The notes: generated from the sequence alone by a model not told the origin. A stretch of 12,911 bases of DNA from Lentimicrobiaceae bacterium (GCA_030621075.1 JAUXII010000005.1:1-12911), one strand, 5' to 3'. Counted from the stretch's first letter, positions 1-7,164 are shown. Program-made: numbers and translations.

Positions 1-933
1 GCTGCCAGGGAGATGAACTCACCTGTTATCATTCAGTTTTCAAATGGGGGTGGGAGTTTTTATGCAGGAAAAGGTGTTTCAAATGAGAATGAACAAGCTG
101 CCATTGCCGGCACTGTTTCCGGAGCATACCATATCCATCAGATAGCTGCCCTTTATGGGATACCTGTAATTATTCATACCGATCATGCAGCTAAAAAATT
201 ATTGCCATGGATTGATGGATTACTTGATGCCGGTGAATTGTTTTACAAAAAAAATGGAACTCCTTTGTTTAGCTCGCATATGCTTGACCTTTCTACCGAA
301 CCAATCGAAGAAAACATAGCAATAAGCCTAAAATACCTTAAACGAATGAGCAAGATCGATATGACATTGGAGATTGAGCTTGGGATTACCGGTGGCGAAG
401 AAGATGGCATTGATAATACCGGGATCGATAGTTCCAAGTTATATACTCAACCCGAACATGTTGCCTATGCTTACGAAGAGTTGATGAAGATCAGCGATCG
501 ATTTACTATTGCTGCCTCATTTGGGAATGTACATGGAGTTTACAAACCGGGGAATGTAAGGTTGGAACCGGTTATCCTGCATAATTCACAAAAATACATT
601 CAGGAAAAATATAATACAGGCCCAAACCCTGTTAACTTTGTTTTTCATGGTGGCTCCGGATCTCCTCAGGAAAAAATACGTGAAGCTATTTCATATGGTG
701 TAATTAAAATGAACATTGACACAGATACGCAGTGGGCGTTTTGGGCAGGTGTTAAAGGCTACTATGAAAAAAACCGTGATTACCTGCAAGGCCAGATAGG
801 CAATCCTGATGGAGCTGACAAACCAAATAAAAAGTACTATGACCCCAGGAAATGGCTACACGCAGGTGAAATTTCTTTGATTACCCGCTTAAAAGAAGCG
901 TTTGAAGACCTTAATGCCGTTAATAGAAACTAA
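1..933 (+). CDS. fbaA: Class II fructose-bisphosphate aldolase, 5'-truncated by window edge
   Basis: Zinc-dependent aldolase of glycolysis and gluconeogenesis, interconverting fructose 1,6-bisphosphate with dihydroxyacetone phosphate and glyceraldehyde 3-phosphate in the cytoplasm. The frame is open from base 1 (A-A-R-E before the Met at 13). By alignment from memory with the E. coli enzyme (359 residues), about 48 N-terminal residues lie outside the window, so the ATG at 13 is internal and not the start. The active-site blocks are all present: HTDH (catalytic Asp and Zn-ligand His), EIELGITGGEEDG, GNVHGVYKPGN (Zn-ligand His), FVFHGGSGS (Zn-ligand His) and the phosphate-binding NIDTDTQWA. The C-terminal NKKYYDPRKWLHAGE block is typical of the class IIA (E. 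coli-like) group. The stop codon directly abuts the stop of the convergent universal stress gene. Assignment is secure; nothing looks broken. Confidence 0.97.
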   Translation, partial: AAREMNSPVIIQFSNGGGSFYAGKGVSNENEQAAIAGTVSGAYHIHQIAALYGIPVIIHTDHAAKKLLPWIDGLLDAGELFYKKNGTPLFSSHMLDLSTEPIEENIAISLKYLKRMSKIDMTLEIELGITGGEEDGIDNTGIDSSKLYTQPEHVAYAYEELMKISDRFTIAASFGNVHGVYKPGNVRLEPVILHNSQKYIQEKYNTGPNPVNFVFHGGSGSPQEKIREAISYGVIKMNIDTDTQWAFWAGVKGYYEKNRDYLQGQIGNPDGADKPNKKYYDPRKWLHAGEISLITRLKEAFEDLNAVNRN

Positions 934-1785
934 TTATCGTGAAAGCGTCCGAATATATTCTTTAGCGTGAATACTAAGAACCGGTATTGGCGAGTGATTG
1001 ATCATCTGTTGAGCAAAAGGGCCGAGCCATAAATTAGCTGTTTTTTTCTCCTGCTCCGTCATGATGGAAATGAGATTAGCCTCAATGCTGGTTGCATACT
1101 CAATGGTGTCGTCAGTAATATTATCAACCTCAATAATCTCATGGTTGTACGTTATTTCATTCTCTTGAAGGTATTCGATTACCTGTTCAGAATACTTATC
1201 AACCCGATCTCTAACTGCCTGTACATGCGTTGAGTACAAAGATATGATGTATATTTTTGCATCAAAATATTTTGCCATCAACGATGTAAATGGTACTTTC
1301 TGGCGTGTTTCTGTTGTGCTGTCGATAGGTAAAACTATCTTAGTTAGGTTCCGGTCTATTTTTATACCTCCTCTGATAGTTATTGTTGGGCAAGCAGAGG
1401 AAGAAACAAGTTTTTGGGCATTACTCCCGATCCAAAACTCCTCAAAGCCTGATGAACCATGAGTACCAGCTAAAGCAAGAAATGCATCATCTTCTTTCAC
1501 CTGTTTGATTATCTCCCGATAAACCTTACCCGTTCTGATATTGTATTCAATAACATTATTTTTTAGTTTCGGCTGATATGTGCTGATAATTTCTTCAAAT
1601 CGACTCCTTGCATCTGCAATTGCCTCTTCAGGATCTTTAAGTGCTACCGATTTTTCCTGAACAGCCTTGTTTACAAAAACCATTTTTATGTCTGATTTAG
1701 ATTTTTGAGCAATTGAAAAAGCATGTTCAAATGCATTAATTGAACAATCTGAAAAATCAACGGCAACGACAATTACTTTTTTCAT
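934..1785 (-). CDS. Tandem-domain universal stress protein (UspA family), copy 1
   Basis: A 283-residue protein with two UspA-type alpha/beta domains in one chain. Domain 1 begins at the N-terminus (VIVVAVDFSDCSINAFEHA) and ends with the G-2x-G-9x-G-S nucleotide-binding signature (GTHG, nine residues, then GS), so it probably binds ATP. Domain 2 (from about residue 147) ends in a degenerate segment (MTEQEKKTANLWLGPFAQQ) without that signature, so it may be non-binding or structural. It is the last gene of a minus-strand operon, 22 bp after the SPOR-protein gene, and is a clear paralogue of the first gene (3088-2240). Proteins of this family are soluble and accumulate during starvation or respiratory and oxidative stress; the precise partner is unknown. 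The ATG at 1785 matches the MTLIVVAIDFSK start of the paralogue. Confidence 0.9.
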   Translation of the reverse strand: MKKVIVVAVDFSDCSINAFEHAFSIAQKSKSDIKMVFVNKAVQEKSVALKDPEEAIADARSRFEEIISTYQPKLKNNVIEYNIRTGKVYREIIKQVKEDDAFLALAGTHGSSGFEEFWIGSNAQKLVSSSACPTITIRGGIKIDRNLTKIVLPIDSTTETRQKVPFTSLMAKYFDAKIYIISLYSTHVQAVRDRVDKYSEQVIEYLQENEITYNHEIIEVDNITDDTIEYATSIEANLISIMTEQEKKTANLWLGPFAQQMINHSPIPVLSIHAKEYIRTLSR

Positions 1786-1807
1786 TTGATTACCTTCCTA
1801 TTTAAAA

Positions 1808-2233
1808 TCAGTTAACATCCAACGGGTCTATTTTATCTTTTATTACAAAGGCATTGGGGTAGTCTGCTTTAATCATCGTAAGAAATCCTTCTGCTTCCAT
1901 GCGTGAACGAAAAGCACCAACCCTAACGCGATAATATGGTTCATTAAAAGTAACAGAAACGTAATAATCGGGATATTTCTCTATAAAACTATCCCTTGCA
2001 TCATAAGCATTATGCTTAGATTTATTCCCTGCATCAAAAAAAATTTGAATCTTATAGCCTTCAATTGTTTTGAATTGCTTATTTAAAAAAATATGCTTTT
2101 CAATCAGTGTATCAATTCGGTTGTCCTGAATAATCTCAAGTTGTCCGGATAAGCTTTGAGTTTCCTGAGCATTTAATACTATTCCACAAACAGAAAAGAA
2201 AAAGAGAGCTATTGCAAAAATAATTCTTAACAT
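1808..2233 (-). CDS. Exported SPOR-domain protein
   Basis: A 141-residue protein with an N-terminal signal peptide (hydrophobic run at residues 4-20, likely signal peptidase I cleavage after Ala22 in VLNA-Q). The Cys at 16 is not in a good lipobox. A short linker is followed by a SPOR domain from about residue 55 to 137: YKIQIFFDAG at the start, YRVRVGAFRSRMEAEGFLTMIK in the middle. SPOR domains bind glycan strands stripped of stem peptides, usually at division septa, so the mature protein is probably periplasmic and associated with peptidoglycan. It starts 6 bp after the stop of the upstream universal stress gene and ends 22 bp before the next, so it is the middle gene of a three-gene operon. 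That pairing is unexpected and is the only functional clue here. No catalytic domain is present. Confidence 0.87.
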   Translation of the reverse strand: MLRIIFAIALFFFSVCGIVLNAQETQSLSGQLEIIQDNRIDTLIEKHIFLNKQFKTIEGYKIQIFFDAGNKSKHNAYDARDSFIEKYPDYYVSVTFNEPYYRVRVGAFRSRMEAEGFLTMIKADYPNAFVIKDKIDPLDVN

Positions 2234-2239
2234 AAAATG

Positions 2240-3088
2240 TTAACGTTTCCCGAAGGTCCATATTTCATTCGGGTGAATACTTAATACAGGTATTGGCGAA
2301 TTATTTACCATCTGCCTTGCATATTCGCCTAATAATATATTTGCCTCGGTGGTTTCCTGTTCTGTCATAATAGAGATCAACTCTGCATCGATCCGGCTGG
2401 CATAGTTAAGTGTACATTGGGTCACATTTTCAGCCATCATTGACTCCATAATGCATTTTATCTTCAGCTTTTCCATCAACACTTTTGCATCATTAGCTGC
2501 TATATCAACTTTATTTCTTATCGCTTTAATTACTGTCGAATACAAAGCAAGAATATGAACTTCCGAATCGAACGACTTAGCTACCCTGGCAATATAAGGG
2601 ACTTTCTGGATTGTATTCCTTGTATTATCAATGGGAATTACAATTTTTTGAATTCTTTTATTTAAATCAAAGTTATGTCTAACAGTAATAACAGGACAAG
2701 GCGCATTAGTAACGATCCTGTAGGCATTGCTACCAATCCAATACTCTTCAAACCCAGTAAGGCCATGAGTTCCGGCAACAATTAAATCTGCTTTGTATCG
2801 CTTGGCTTGCTGGGCAATCTCAAAGTAAACCTTGCCCTTTTTTAGTTTATACCTTAGCTTCCCATGTACTAAACGACCATTGAGCTGTTCATGTAATTCC
2901 TCAAAATTTCGTTTTGATTCATCTCTGATCTCACAACCACCATCTGAAAAAATCGACTCGTTAGAGGTTTGATTATCAACCCAAACCATCATCACATCAG
3001 CTTTAGTGCTGTTCGCTAAATTGATAGCATAGTCCAAGGCATGTAATGATGTCTTTGAAAAATCAATTGCTACAACTATTAGGGTCAT
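2240..3088 (-). CDS. Tandem-domain universal stress protein (UspA family), copy 2
   Basis: A two-domain UspA protein of 282 residues from the ATG at 3088 (MTLIVVAIDFSK). The frame extends to an ATG at 3127, but the extra 13 residues have no counterpart in the paralogue, so the downstream start is preferred. Domain 1 carries the nucleotide-binding signature GTHG-(9 residues)-GS (GTHGLTGFEEYWIGS). Domain 2 has the same degenerate ending as copy 1 (SIMTEQETTEANILLGEYARQ), so loss of the second signature predates the duplication. It is the first gene of the operon; the SPOR gene starts 6 bp after its stop. The two stress proteins share the same length, architecture and many blocks (GFEE[FY]WIGSNA, ISIMTEQE, SPIPVLSIH) but are well diverged, so the duplication is not recent. 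Partner and ligand are unknown. Confidence 0.9.
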   Translation of the reverse strand: MTLIVVAIDFSKTSLHALDYAINLANSTKADVMMVWVDNQTSNESIFSDGGCEIRDESKRNFEELHEQLNGRLVHGKLRYKLKKGKVYFEIAQQAKRYKADLIVAGTHGLTGFEEYWIGSNAYRIVTNAPCPVITVRHNFDLNKRIQKIVIPIDNTRNTIQKVPYIARVAKSFDSEVHILALYSTVIKAIRNKVDIAANDAKVLMEKLKIKCIMESMMAENVTQCTLNYASRIDAELISIMTEQETTEANILLGEYARQMVNNSPIPVLSIHPNEIWTFGKR

Positions 3089-3328
3089 GATTACATGTTT
3101 TGAAAAGATTTTTTGTAAAAATAGCAATTATTTTTCAAAAAACTAAATGCCCGGCAATTTTCTTTTTTGCTTAGATTGATAATTCTTTTGCTGATTTTGA
3201 ATTGTAATTAATAAAAATAAAATTCATGTTCGTTTCAGGCAATGTGTATATTTGCTTTATAATTTATTTATGTGTTGTTATTCCGGCTTTATCCCGCTAT
3301 CCGGATACCATAATTATATCATTACTTT
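3089..3328. other. Divergent intergenic region between the stress operon and ruvB
   Basis: This 240-bp AT-rich stretch separates the minus-strand stress operon from ruvB and must hold both promoters. On the plus strand TATATTTG at 3247-3254 matches the Bacteroidota -7 box. On the minus strand the best match I find is TAGTTTTTTG (complement of 3134-3143), an imperfect core. I see no gene and no long repeat. Confidence 0.6.
3247..3254 (+). promoter_or_regulatory. Candidate Bacteroidota -7 promoter core for ruvB
   Basis: TATATTTG is an exact match to the TAnnTTTG core used by the primary sigma factor of Bacteroidota. It would start transcription near 3260, giving a leader of roughly 70 nt before the ruvB ATG at 3329. 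No convincing TTTG -33 box lies at the expected spacing, so this rests on the core alone. Confidence 0.45.
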
Positions 3329-4354
3329 ATGAACGAGAATCTTGATGCAACCGGCGAACATTTAACAAAAGATGAACTTGAACTTGAGATGGTATTACGC
3401 CCATCTGATTTTAATAATTTTTCAGGGCAACCAAAGGTTGTGGAAAACCTGAAAATATTCGTTGAAGCCGCCAATCAACGTAACGAAGCATTAGATCATG
3501 TATTACTTCATGGCCCTCCAGGCCTCGGTAAAACAACGTTATCATACATTATTGCAAATGAACTTGGTGCTAATATAAAAGTCTCTTCAGGGCCGGTGCT
3601 GGATAAACCGGGTGATTTGGCCGGGCTCTTAACCAGTTTAAATGAACGGGATGTGCTTTTCATCGACGAAATACACCGGTTAAGCCATATTATTGAAGAA
3701 TACCTCTATTCAGCCATGGAAGATTATAAAATCGATATCATGATTGATTCAGGGCCAAATGCGCGAAGTGTACAGATAAAACTTAACCCCTTTACACTTA
3801 TCGGAGCCACCACAAGATCGGGTATGCTCACAGCCCCTTTAAGGTCAAGGTTTGGAATTAACTCACGTTTATCGTACTATAATGCTAAAACCCTGGAAAA
3901 AATTATCCGCCGATCAAGTAAAATTCTTAAAGTGGATGTAAAACCGGATGCTGTTTCGGAAATTGCACGCAGAAGCAGGGGAACACCACGAATTGCAAAC
4001 CTTTTGCTTAGAAGAGTTAGGGATTTTGCCCAGATTAAAGGAGATGGGACCATTGATATTGATATATCCAGCTATGCGTTAAATGCACTTAACGTTGATA
4101 AAAACGGGCTCGACGAAATGGATAATAAAATTTTATCAACAATCATCGATAAATTTAAGGGAGGGCCCGTGGGCCTTTCAACTATCGCAACTTCCGTTAG
4201 TGAAGAAACCGAAACCATTGAAGAGGTTTATGAACCATTTCTGATAAAGGAAGGGTTTCTTGTCCGTACGCCAAGAGGAAGGCAGGTTACACAACGTGCT
4301 TATGAACATCTTGGTAGAATACCATCATCTGAACAAAAAAATCTGTTTGATTAA
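3329..4354 (+). CDS. ruvB: Holliday junction branch-migration ATPase RuvB
   Basis: AAA+ motor of the RuvABC resolvasome, driving branch migration of Holliday junctions during recombinational repair. At 341 residues it matches the family length (about 335-350). Visible motifs: Walker A GPPGLGKTT (residues 62-70), Walker B LFIDE with Asp113-Glu114, sensor 1 GATTRSG (159-165), arginine finger in LRSRFG (Arg174), sensor 2 region RGTPRIANLLLRR, and the C-terminal winged helix ending in EPFLIKEGFLVRTPRGRQVTQRAYEHLG. The extreme C-terminus QKNLFD resembles a sliding-clamp-binding peptide (see findings). No ruvA or ruvC is adjacent. It is transcribed divergently from the stress operon; a repeat element begins right after its stop. 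Assignment is secure. Confidence 0.98.
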   Translation: MNENLDATGEHLTKDELELEMVLRPSDFNNFSGQPKVVENLKIFVEAANQRNEALDHVLLHGPPGLGKTTLSYIIANELGANIKVSSGPVLDKPGDLAGLLTSLNERDVLFIDEIHRLSHIIEEYLYSAMEDYKIDIMIDSGPNARSVQIKLNPFTLIGATTRSGMLTAPLRSRFGINSRLSYYNAKTLEKIIRRSSKILKVDVKPDAVSEIARRSRGTPRIANLLLRRVRDFAQIKGDGTIDIDISSYALNALNVDKNGLDEMDNKILSTIIDKFKGGPVGLSTIATSVSEETETIEEVYEPFLIKEGFLVRTPRGRQVTQRAYEHLGRIPSSEQKNLFD

Positions 4355-4355
4355 T

Positions 4356-4522
4356 AGAATGATGGAAAAATGGAATAAATGAAGGAGGGTACTTGGGATG
4401 ATACATTTTAACAAATTAAAAAGGATTAATTGTGAATTTTCACGTTTAAATCCATATTCCCTGCCCGTCCTGTCAGGCGGGCATTATTCCAACATTCCAG
4501 TATTCCAGTATTCCATCATTCT
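4356..4522. repeat. Inverted-repeat intergenic element (MITE/REP-like), 167 bp
   Basis: The element fills most of the ruvB-queG gap. The outer arms at 4356-4377 and 4501-4522 are inverted copies of 22 nt with three mismatches: AGAATGATGGAA, three variable bases, then TGGAATA. The right arm is extended inward by further TTCCA/ATTCCAG repeats at 4486-4506. Near the right arm is a GC-rich hairpin (4462-4483). There is no coding capacity. It starts two bases after the ruvB stop, so it probably also forms the 3' end of the ruvB transcript. Confidence 0.7.
4462..4483. terminator. GC-rich hairpin within the ruvB-queG element
   Basis: TGCCCGTC pairs with GGCGGGCA across a 6-nt loop (CTGTCA), giving an 8-bp stem with one G-U pair. 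No T-run follows on the plus strand, so it is a weak candidate for an intrinsic terminator. A REP-like palindrome inside the larger inverted-repeat element is the more likely identity. Confidence 0.45.
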
Positions 4523-4579
4523 TCATCATAAATAACAAATAAATACCAACCCATTGGGAATAAATCAAGTACTGTTCTA

Positions 4580-5515
4580 ATGAACGGACATAAAAAAAAA
4601 GAATTAACATCCTTTATCAAATCTTCAGCATTAAATTTGGGGTTCTCTTTTTGTGGAATCTCGAAAGTGAGAGAACTTGATGAGGAATCCTCCAGGCTAA
4701 AAGAGTGGTTGAAGGGGAAAATGCATGGAAAGATGCATTACATGGAGAATCACATAGATAAAAGATCAAACCCTTTTTTACTGGTCGAAAACGCCAAATC
4801 AGTTATTTCTGTGCTTTATAATTATTACCCTACCAACCCACTACCCTCACAAAATCATTATAGGATTTCAAAATACGCTTACGGCATTGATTATCATTAT
4901 ATTATTAAAGATAAACTGAAGCAAATCGTCGAACAACTACAATTAAAAACAGGCCATCTAAAAGCAAGAACCTTTGTTGATAGTGCTCCGGTGCTTGAAA
5001 AAGCCTGGGCTCAAAATGCAGGCTTGGGTTGGATTGGTAAAAACAGCTGTTTGATAAACCGAAAAAAAGGATCATTTTTCTTTATCGGGGAAATAATCAC
5101 AGACCTGAACCTTGAATACGACACTCCGGAAAAAGATCGATGTGGTAGCTGTCAGCTTTGCATTGAGGCATGCCCAACCCACGCCATTGTCGAGCCCTAC
5201 GTGATTGATGCCAGAAAATGCATTTCATACCTGACAATAGAAAACAGAGATGAATTACCTGAAAAACATAAAAATGAATTTGAAAATTGGATATTCGGAT
5301 GTGATATTTGCCAGGATGTTTGCCCATGGAATCGATTTTCTGAACCACACAAGGAGAAAGATTTTTGTTTTTCACCAGACCTGCTTTCAATGACTAAAAC
5401 GAAATGGGAAAAATTAACAAAAAATGAGTTTGACATAATTTTTAATAAATCGGCCGTCAAAAGAGCAAAATTCAGTGGATTAAAAAGAAACATTGACTTT
5501 TTAAAAGAGGACTAA
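4580..5515 (+). CDS. queG: Epoxyqueuosine reductase QueG
   Basis: Cobalamin- and iron-sulfur-dependent enzyme that reduces epoxyqueuosine to queuosine at the tRNA wobble position, the last step of queuosine synthesis. The N-terminal catalytic region (DUF1730-type) includes YHYIIKDKL and the FVDSAPVLEKAWAQNAGLGWIGKN block with the catalytic Asp. Two [4Fe-4S] clusters follow: CGSCQLCIEACPT and CDICQDVCPWN, plus the extra Cys in ARKCISYLTIE. At 311 residues it lacks the C-terminal HEAT-like extension of longer homologues (E. coli about 380 residues). The ATG at 4580 lies after a short A-rich leader with no Shine-Dalgarno sequence. Its requirement for B12, like that of the ribonucleotide reductase at 9770-12481, shows that the cell makes or imports cobalamin. 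No other queuosine gene is in the window. Confidence 0.96.
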   Translation: MNGHKKKELTSFIKSSALNLGFSFCGISKVRELDEESSRLKEWLKGKMHGKMHYMENHIDKRSNPFLLVENAKSVISVLYNYYPTNPLPSQNHYRISKYAYGIDYHYIIKDKLKQIVEQLQLKTGHLKARTFVDSAPVLEKAWAQNAGLGWIGKNSCLINRKKGSFFFIGEIITDLNLEYDTPEKDRCGSCQLCIEACPTHAIVEPYVIDARKCISYLTIENRDELPEKHKNEFENWIFGCDICQDVCPWNRFSEPHKEKDFCFSPDLLSMTKTKWEKLTKNEFDIIFNKSAVKRAKFSGLKRNIDFLKED

Positions 5516-5516
5516 T

Positions 5517-5702
5517 TTTATTCTTACCGTTGCCATGGTTGACCTGGAAACAGGCGAATATTCCAAACGTTTATTGCCGCAAATTGAAAATCGAAAAAAT
5601 GCCTTTGTGTTTCAGAAAGCCTACACGTATTACACAGGAAAAAATAGTTTGATAATGGTAGATTATAAAAATGGTTTACGGCTTGCAAAAGTCATTTTTT
5701 AA
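5517..5702 (+). pseudogene. C-terminal remnant of an unidentified protein gene
   Basis: Directly after the queG stop a frame is open from 5517 to a TAA at 5700-5702. It reads ILTVAMVDLETGEYSKRL, then LLPQIENRKNAFVFQ, and ends NSLIMVDYKNGLRLAKVIF. The composition is protein-like: alternating hydrophobic strands and a hydrophobic C-terminal strand, as in the last blade of a beta-propeller or a strand-rich surface protein. It has no proper start; the internal ATG at 5535 would give only 55 residues beginning inside a strand. I infer the 3' end of a larger gene whose 5' part was lost by a rearrangement that placed queG beside it. It overlaps the convergent barrel gene by 11 bp. The alternative, a small intact gene, is less likely; I do not recognise the parent family with confidence. 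Confidence 0.5.
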
Positions 5703-6297
5703 TGTTCCTGAACGTGTAATGAAACGTAAAGGAAAGAACTTCATTGTATTGTCCTTTCCTAAGAAAATAATTATCTCCGGATGAATTATCCCTAACGGGA
5801 AAAAACAGGGTATTGGAATACCGGACATTAAATTGCAACTTCTCAGAAATCCTGTAATAAAGTCCTATGTTAAAACTAAAATCCAATGGGTTAAATGGCT
5901 GCTCCAATATCCAACCGTCAGCTTCTTCGTATGAGTGAATCAAGTATCCAAGTGACGGGCCGGCTTCAAGTGTAAACTCTTTTATGTCATATTTATAATA
6001 ACAATGAACTTCTGCGTAATGTAACCTAAGGATATAGCTACGAAGATTAACAGAATCAGGATTTTCGCGGCTACCCTTCTGAACATAATCGAACTCAAGC
6101 TGAAGTGAAGAGTTCTCAGAAACATACAGGTTTGTAAATAACCCCAGATACAGTCCCGCTTTACTTGGCCCGGTAACAAAATCGCCTGATATTTCACTTG
6201 TACTGAGGCCGGCAATAAATCCGGCATTGAACTCCTGTCCAGAAACTGTTTGTATGGTTAAAAAACATAAAATAAAATAAAATAAAAGATGTTTCAT
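5692..6297 (-). CDS. PorT-family outer-membrane beta-barrel protein
   Basis: A 201-residue protein with a clear signal peptide (MKHLLFYFILCFLTIQTVSG, likely cleaved before Gln21). Alternating hydrophobic/polar strands follow, as in the small 8-strand-type barrels of Bacteroidota (OMP_b-brl_2 / PorT-like). Features: an early FNAGFIAGLSTSEISGD block, a GLYLGLFTNLYVSENSSLQLEFDYVQKGS pair of strands, EAGPSLGYL in the middle, and a last strand VLSFTFHYTF ending just before the C-terminus (Phe/aromatic ending suited to BAM insertion). Such proteins sit in the outer membrane; the specific role here is unknown and membership of the family does not imply gliding or type IX secretion. It is monocistronic and convergent with the 5517-5702 remnant. 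A TATATTTG box lies on its strand 28 bp upstream of the ATG. Confidence 0.83.
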   Translation of the reverse strand: MKHLLFYFILCFLTIQTVSGQEFNAGFIAGLSTSEISGDFVTGPSKAGLYLGLFTNLYVSENSSLQLEFDYVQKGSRENPDSVNLRSYILRLHYAEVHCYYKYDIKEFTLEAGPSLGYLIHSYEEADGWILEQPFNPLDFSFNIGLYYRISEKLQFNVRYSNTLFFPVRDNSSGDNYFLRKGQYNEVLSFTFHYTFRNIKK

Positions 6298-6325
6298 TGA
6301 AATTTTAAATTTTGAATAAAAATAA

Positions 6326-6337
6326 CAAATATATTTG
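6326..6337. promoter_or_regulatory. Symmetrical promoter core, candidate for the barrel gene
   Basis: CAAATATATTTG is a perfect 12-nt palindrome containing TATATTTG, an exact TAnnTTTG core, on both strands. On the minus strand it would start transcription about 20-25 nt before the barrel gene ATG at 6297. On the plus strand it could fire toward the response regulator, 140 bp away. No good -33 box is visible for either direction. Confidence 0.4.
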
Positions 6338-6400
6338 TACCAGTTTCGTGTAATTTGAATAATTCGTCTTTTTTTATTCGCGTCACTTAACCTGAGTAAT

Positions 6401-6420
6401 CCCCGCCTTGCAAGGCGGGG
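6401..6420. repeat. Perfect 20-bp GC-rich palindrome
   Basis: CCCCGCCTTGCAAGGCGGGG is a perfect palindrome in otherwise AT-rich DNA, framed at a distance by ACCTG (6390-6394) and CAGGT (6428-6432), which could form an outer stem. It lies between the barrel gene and the response regulator, 58 bp upstream of the regulator ATG. It shares the CCCGCC/GGCGGG character of the hairpin at 4462-4483 and is probably a REP-like repeat. As RNA it would fold into a strong hairpin in the regulator leader, but the sharp turn leaves little loop and no T-run follows. Confidence 0.75.
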
Positions 6421-6477
6421 CTATCGACAGGTATGGTAATTAGTGGACTACAATATAGAAACCTAAAAAAATCAAAG

Positions 6478-7164
6478 ATGAACACAGAGAACTTCAAGGT
6501 AATGATTGTGGATGATGAGAAAGATGTGCTGGAATTTCTTGGATACAATCTTAAAAAAGAAGGATACCAGGTTTTCAGTGCAAAGAATGGGCTAGAGGCT
6601 GTTGAACTGGCAAAAGAAATCACCCCTCACTTAATCATTATGGATGTTATGATGCCTGTAAAGGATGGTGTTGAGGCATGCCATGAGATCAGGCAATTCC
6701 CTCATTTGACCGACACCATTGTTCTTTTCCTCACTGCCAGAGGGGAAGATTATTCACAAATTGCAGGCTTTGAAGCGGGAGGAGACGATTATGTAACAAA
6801 ACCCATCAAACCAAAGGTGTTGGTAAGTAGGGTTAAGGCACTGTTGCGACGATATAAAAGTCCTGAAGCATCTTCCGGATTGATAAAGTTAAATGAGATT
6901 ACTATCGACAAAGAAAAATATGTTGTAATTAAAGAGGGTAAAGAAATAACATTACCAAAAAAGGAGTTTGAACTGTTGATGCTCCTGGGATCGAAACCGG
7001 ATAAAGTTTTTACAAGAGAACAGATACTTTCCAGTGTCTGGGGTAATGATGTTGTTGTAGGAGGAAGGACTATTGATGTCCATATTCGAAAAATAAGGGA
7101 AAAGTTAGAGTTAAAAAACATTAAAACCATCAAAGGAGTTGGTTACAAATACCAGACTTCATGA
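6478..7164 (+). CDS. OmpR/PhoB-type response regulator
   Basis: A 228-residue two-component regulator. The frame is open from an ATG at 6433, but the receiver domain begins right after the ATG at 6478 (MNTENFKVMIVDDE), so that start is preferred; the 15 extra residues would be unstructured. Receiver: acidic pair Asp12-Asp13, phosphoacceptor Asp56 in LIIMDVMMP, Thr86 in FLTARGED, Lys108 in DDYVTKPIKP. The C-terminal winged helix runs from about residue 130, with KEFELLMLLGSKPDKVFTREQIL, VWGNDVVVGGRTIDVHIRKIREKL and the terminal IKTIKGVGYKY. It should bind DNA as a phosphorylation-driven dimer. Its stop overlaps the kinase start (ATGA at 7161-7164), indicating translational coupling. The regulon is unknown; the GC-rich palindrome upstream lies in its leader. 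Confidence 0.95.
   Translation: MNTENFKVMIVDDEKDVLEFLGYNLKKEGYQVFSAKNGLEAVELAKEITPHLIIMDVMMPVKDGVEACHEIRQFPHLTDTIVLFLTARGEDYSQIAGFEAGGDDYVTKPIKPKVLVSRVKALLRRYKSPEASSGLIKLNEITIDKEKYVVIKEGKEITLPKKEFELLMLLGSKPDKVFTREQILSSVWGNDVVVGGRTIDVHIRKIREKLELKNIKTIKGVGYKYQTS

Noticed and set aside
3089..3127. N-terminal extension of the first universal stress protein to the ATG at 3127.
   Set aside because: The paralogue starts exactly at the MTLIVVAIDFSK-equivalent position, so the ATG at 3088 fits the family; the extension is not domain-like.
5097..5493. Antisense ORFs of about 97 codons inside queG.
   Set aside because: They lie fully opposite conserved iron-sulfur coding sequence and show no protein family features.
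6433..6477. Upstream ATG for the response regulator (15 extra residues).
   Set aside because: The receiver domain begins directly after the ATG at 6478; the extra residues have no expected counterpart and lie next to the palindrome.
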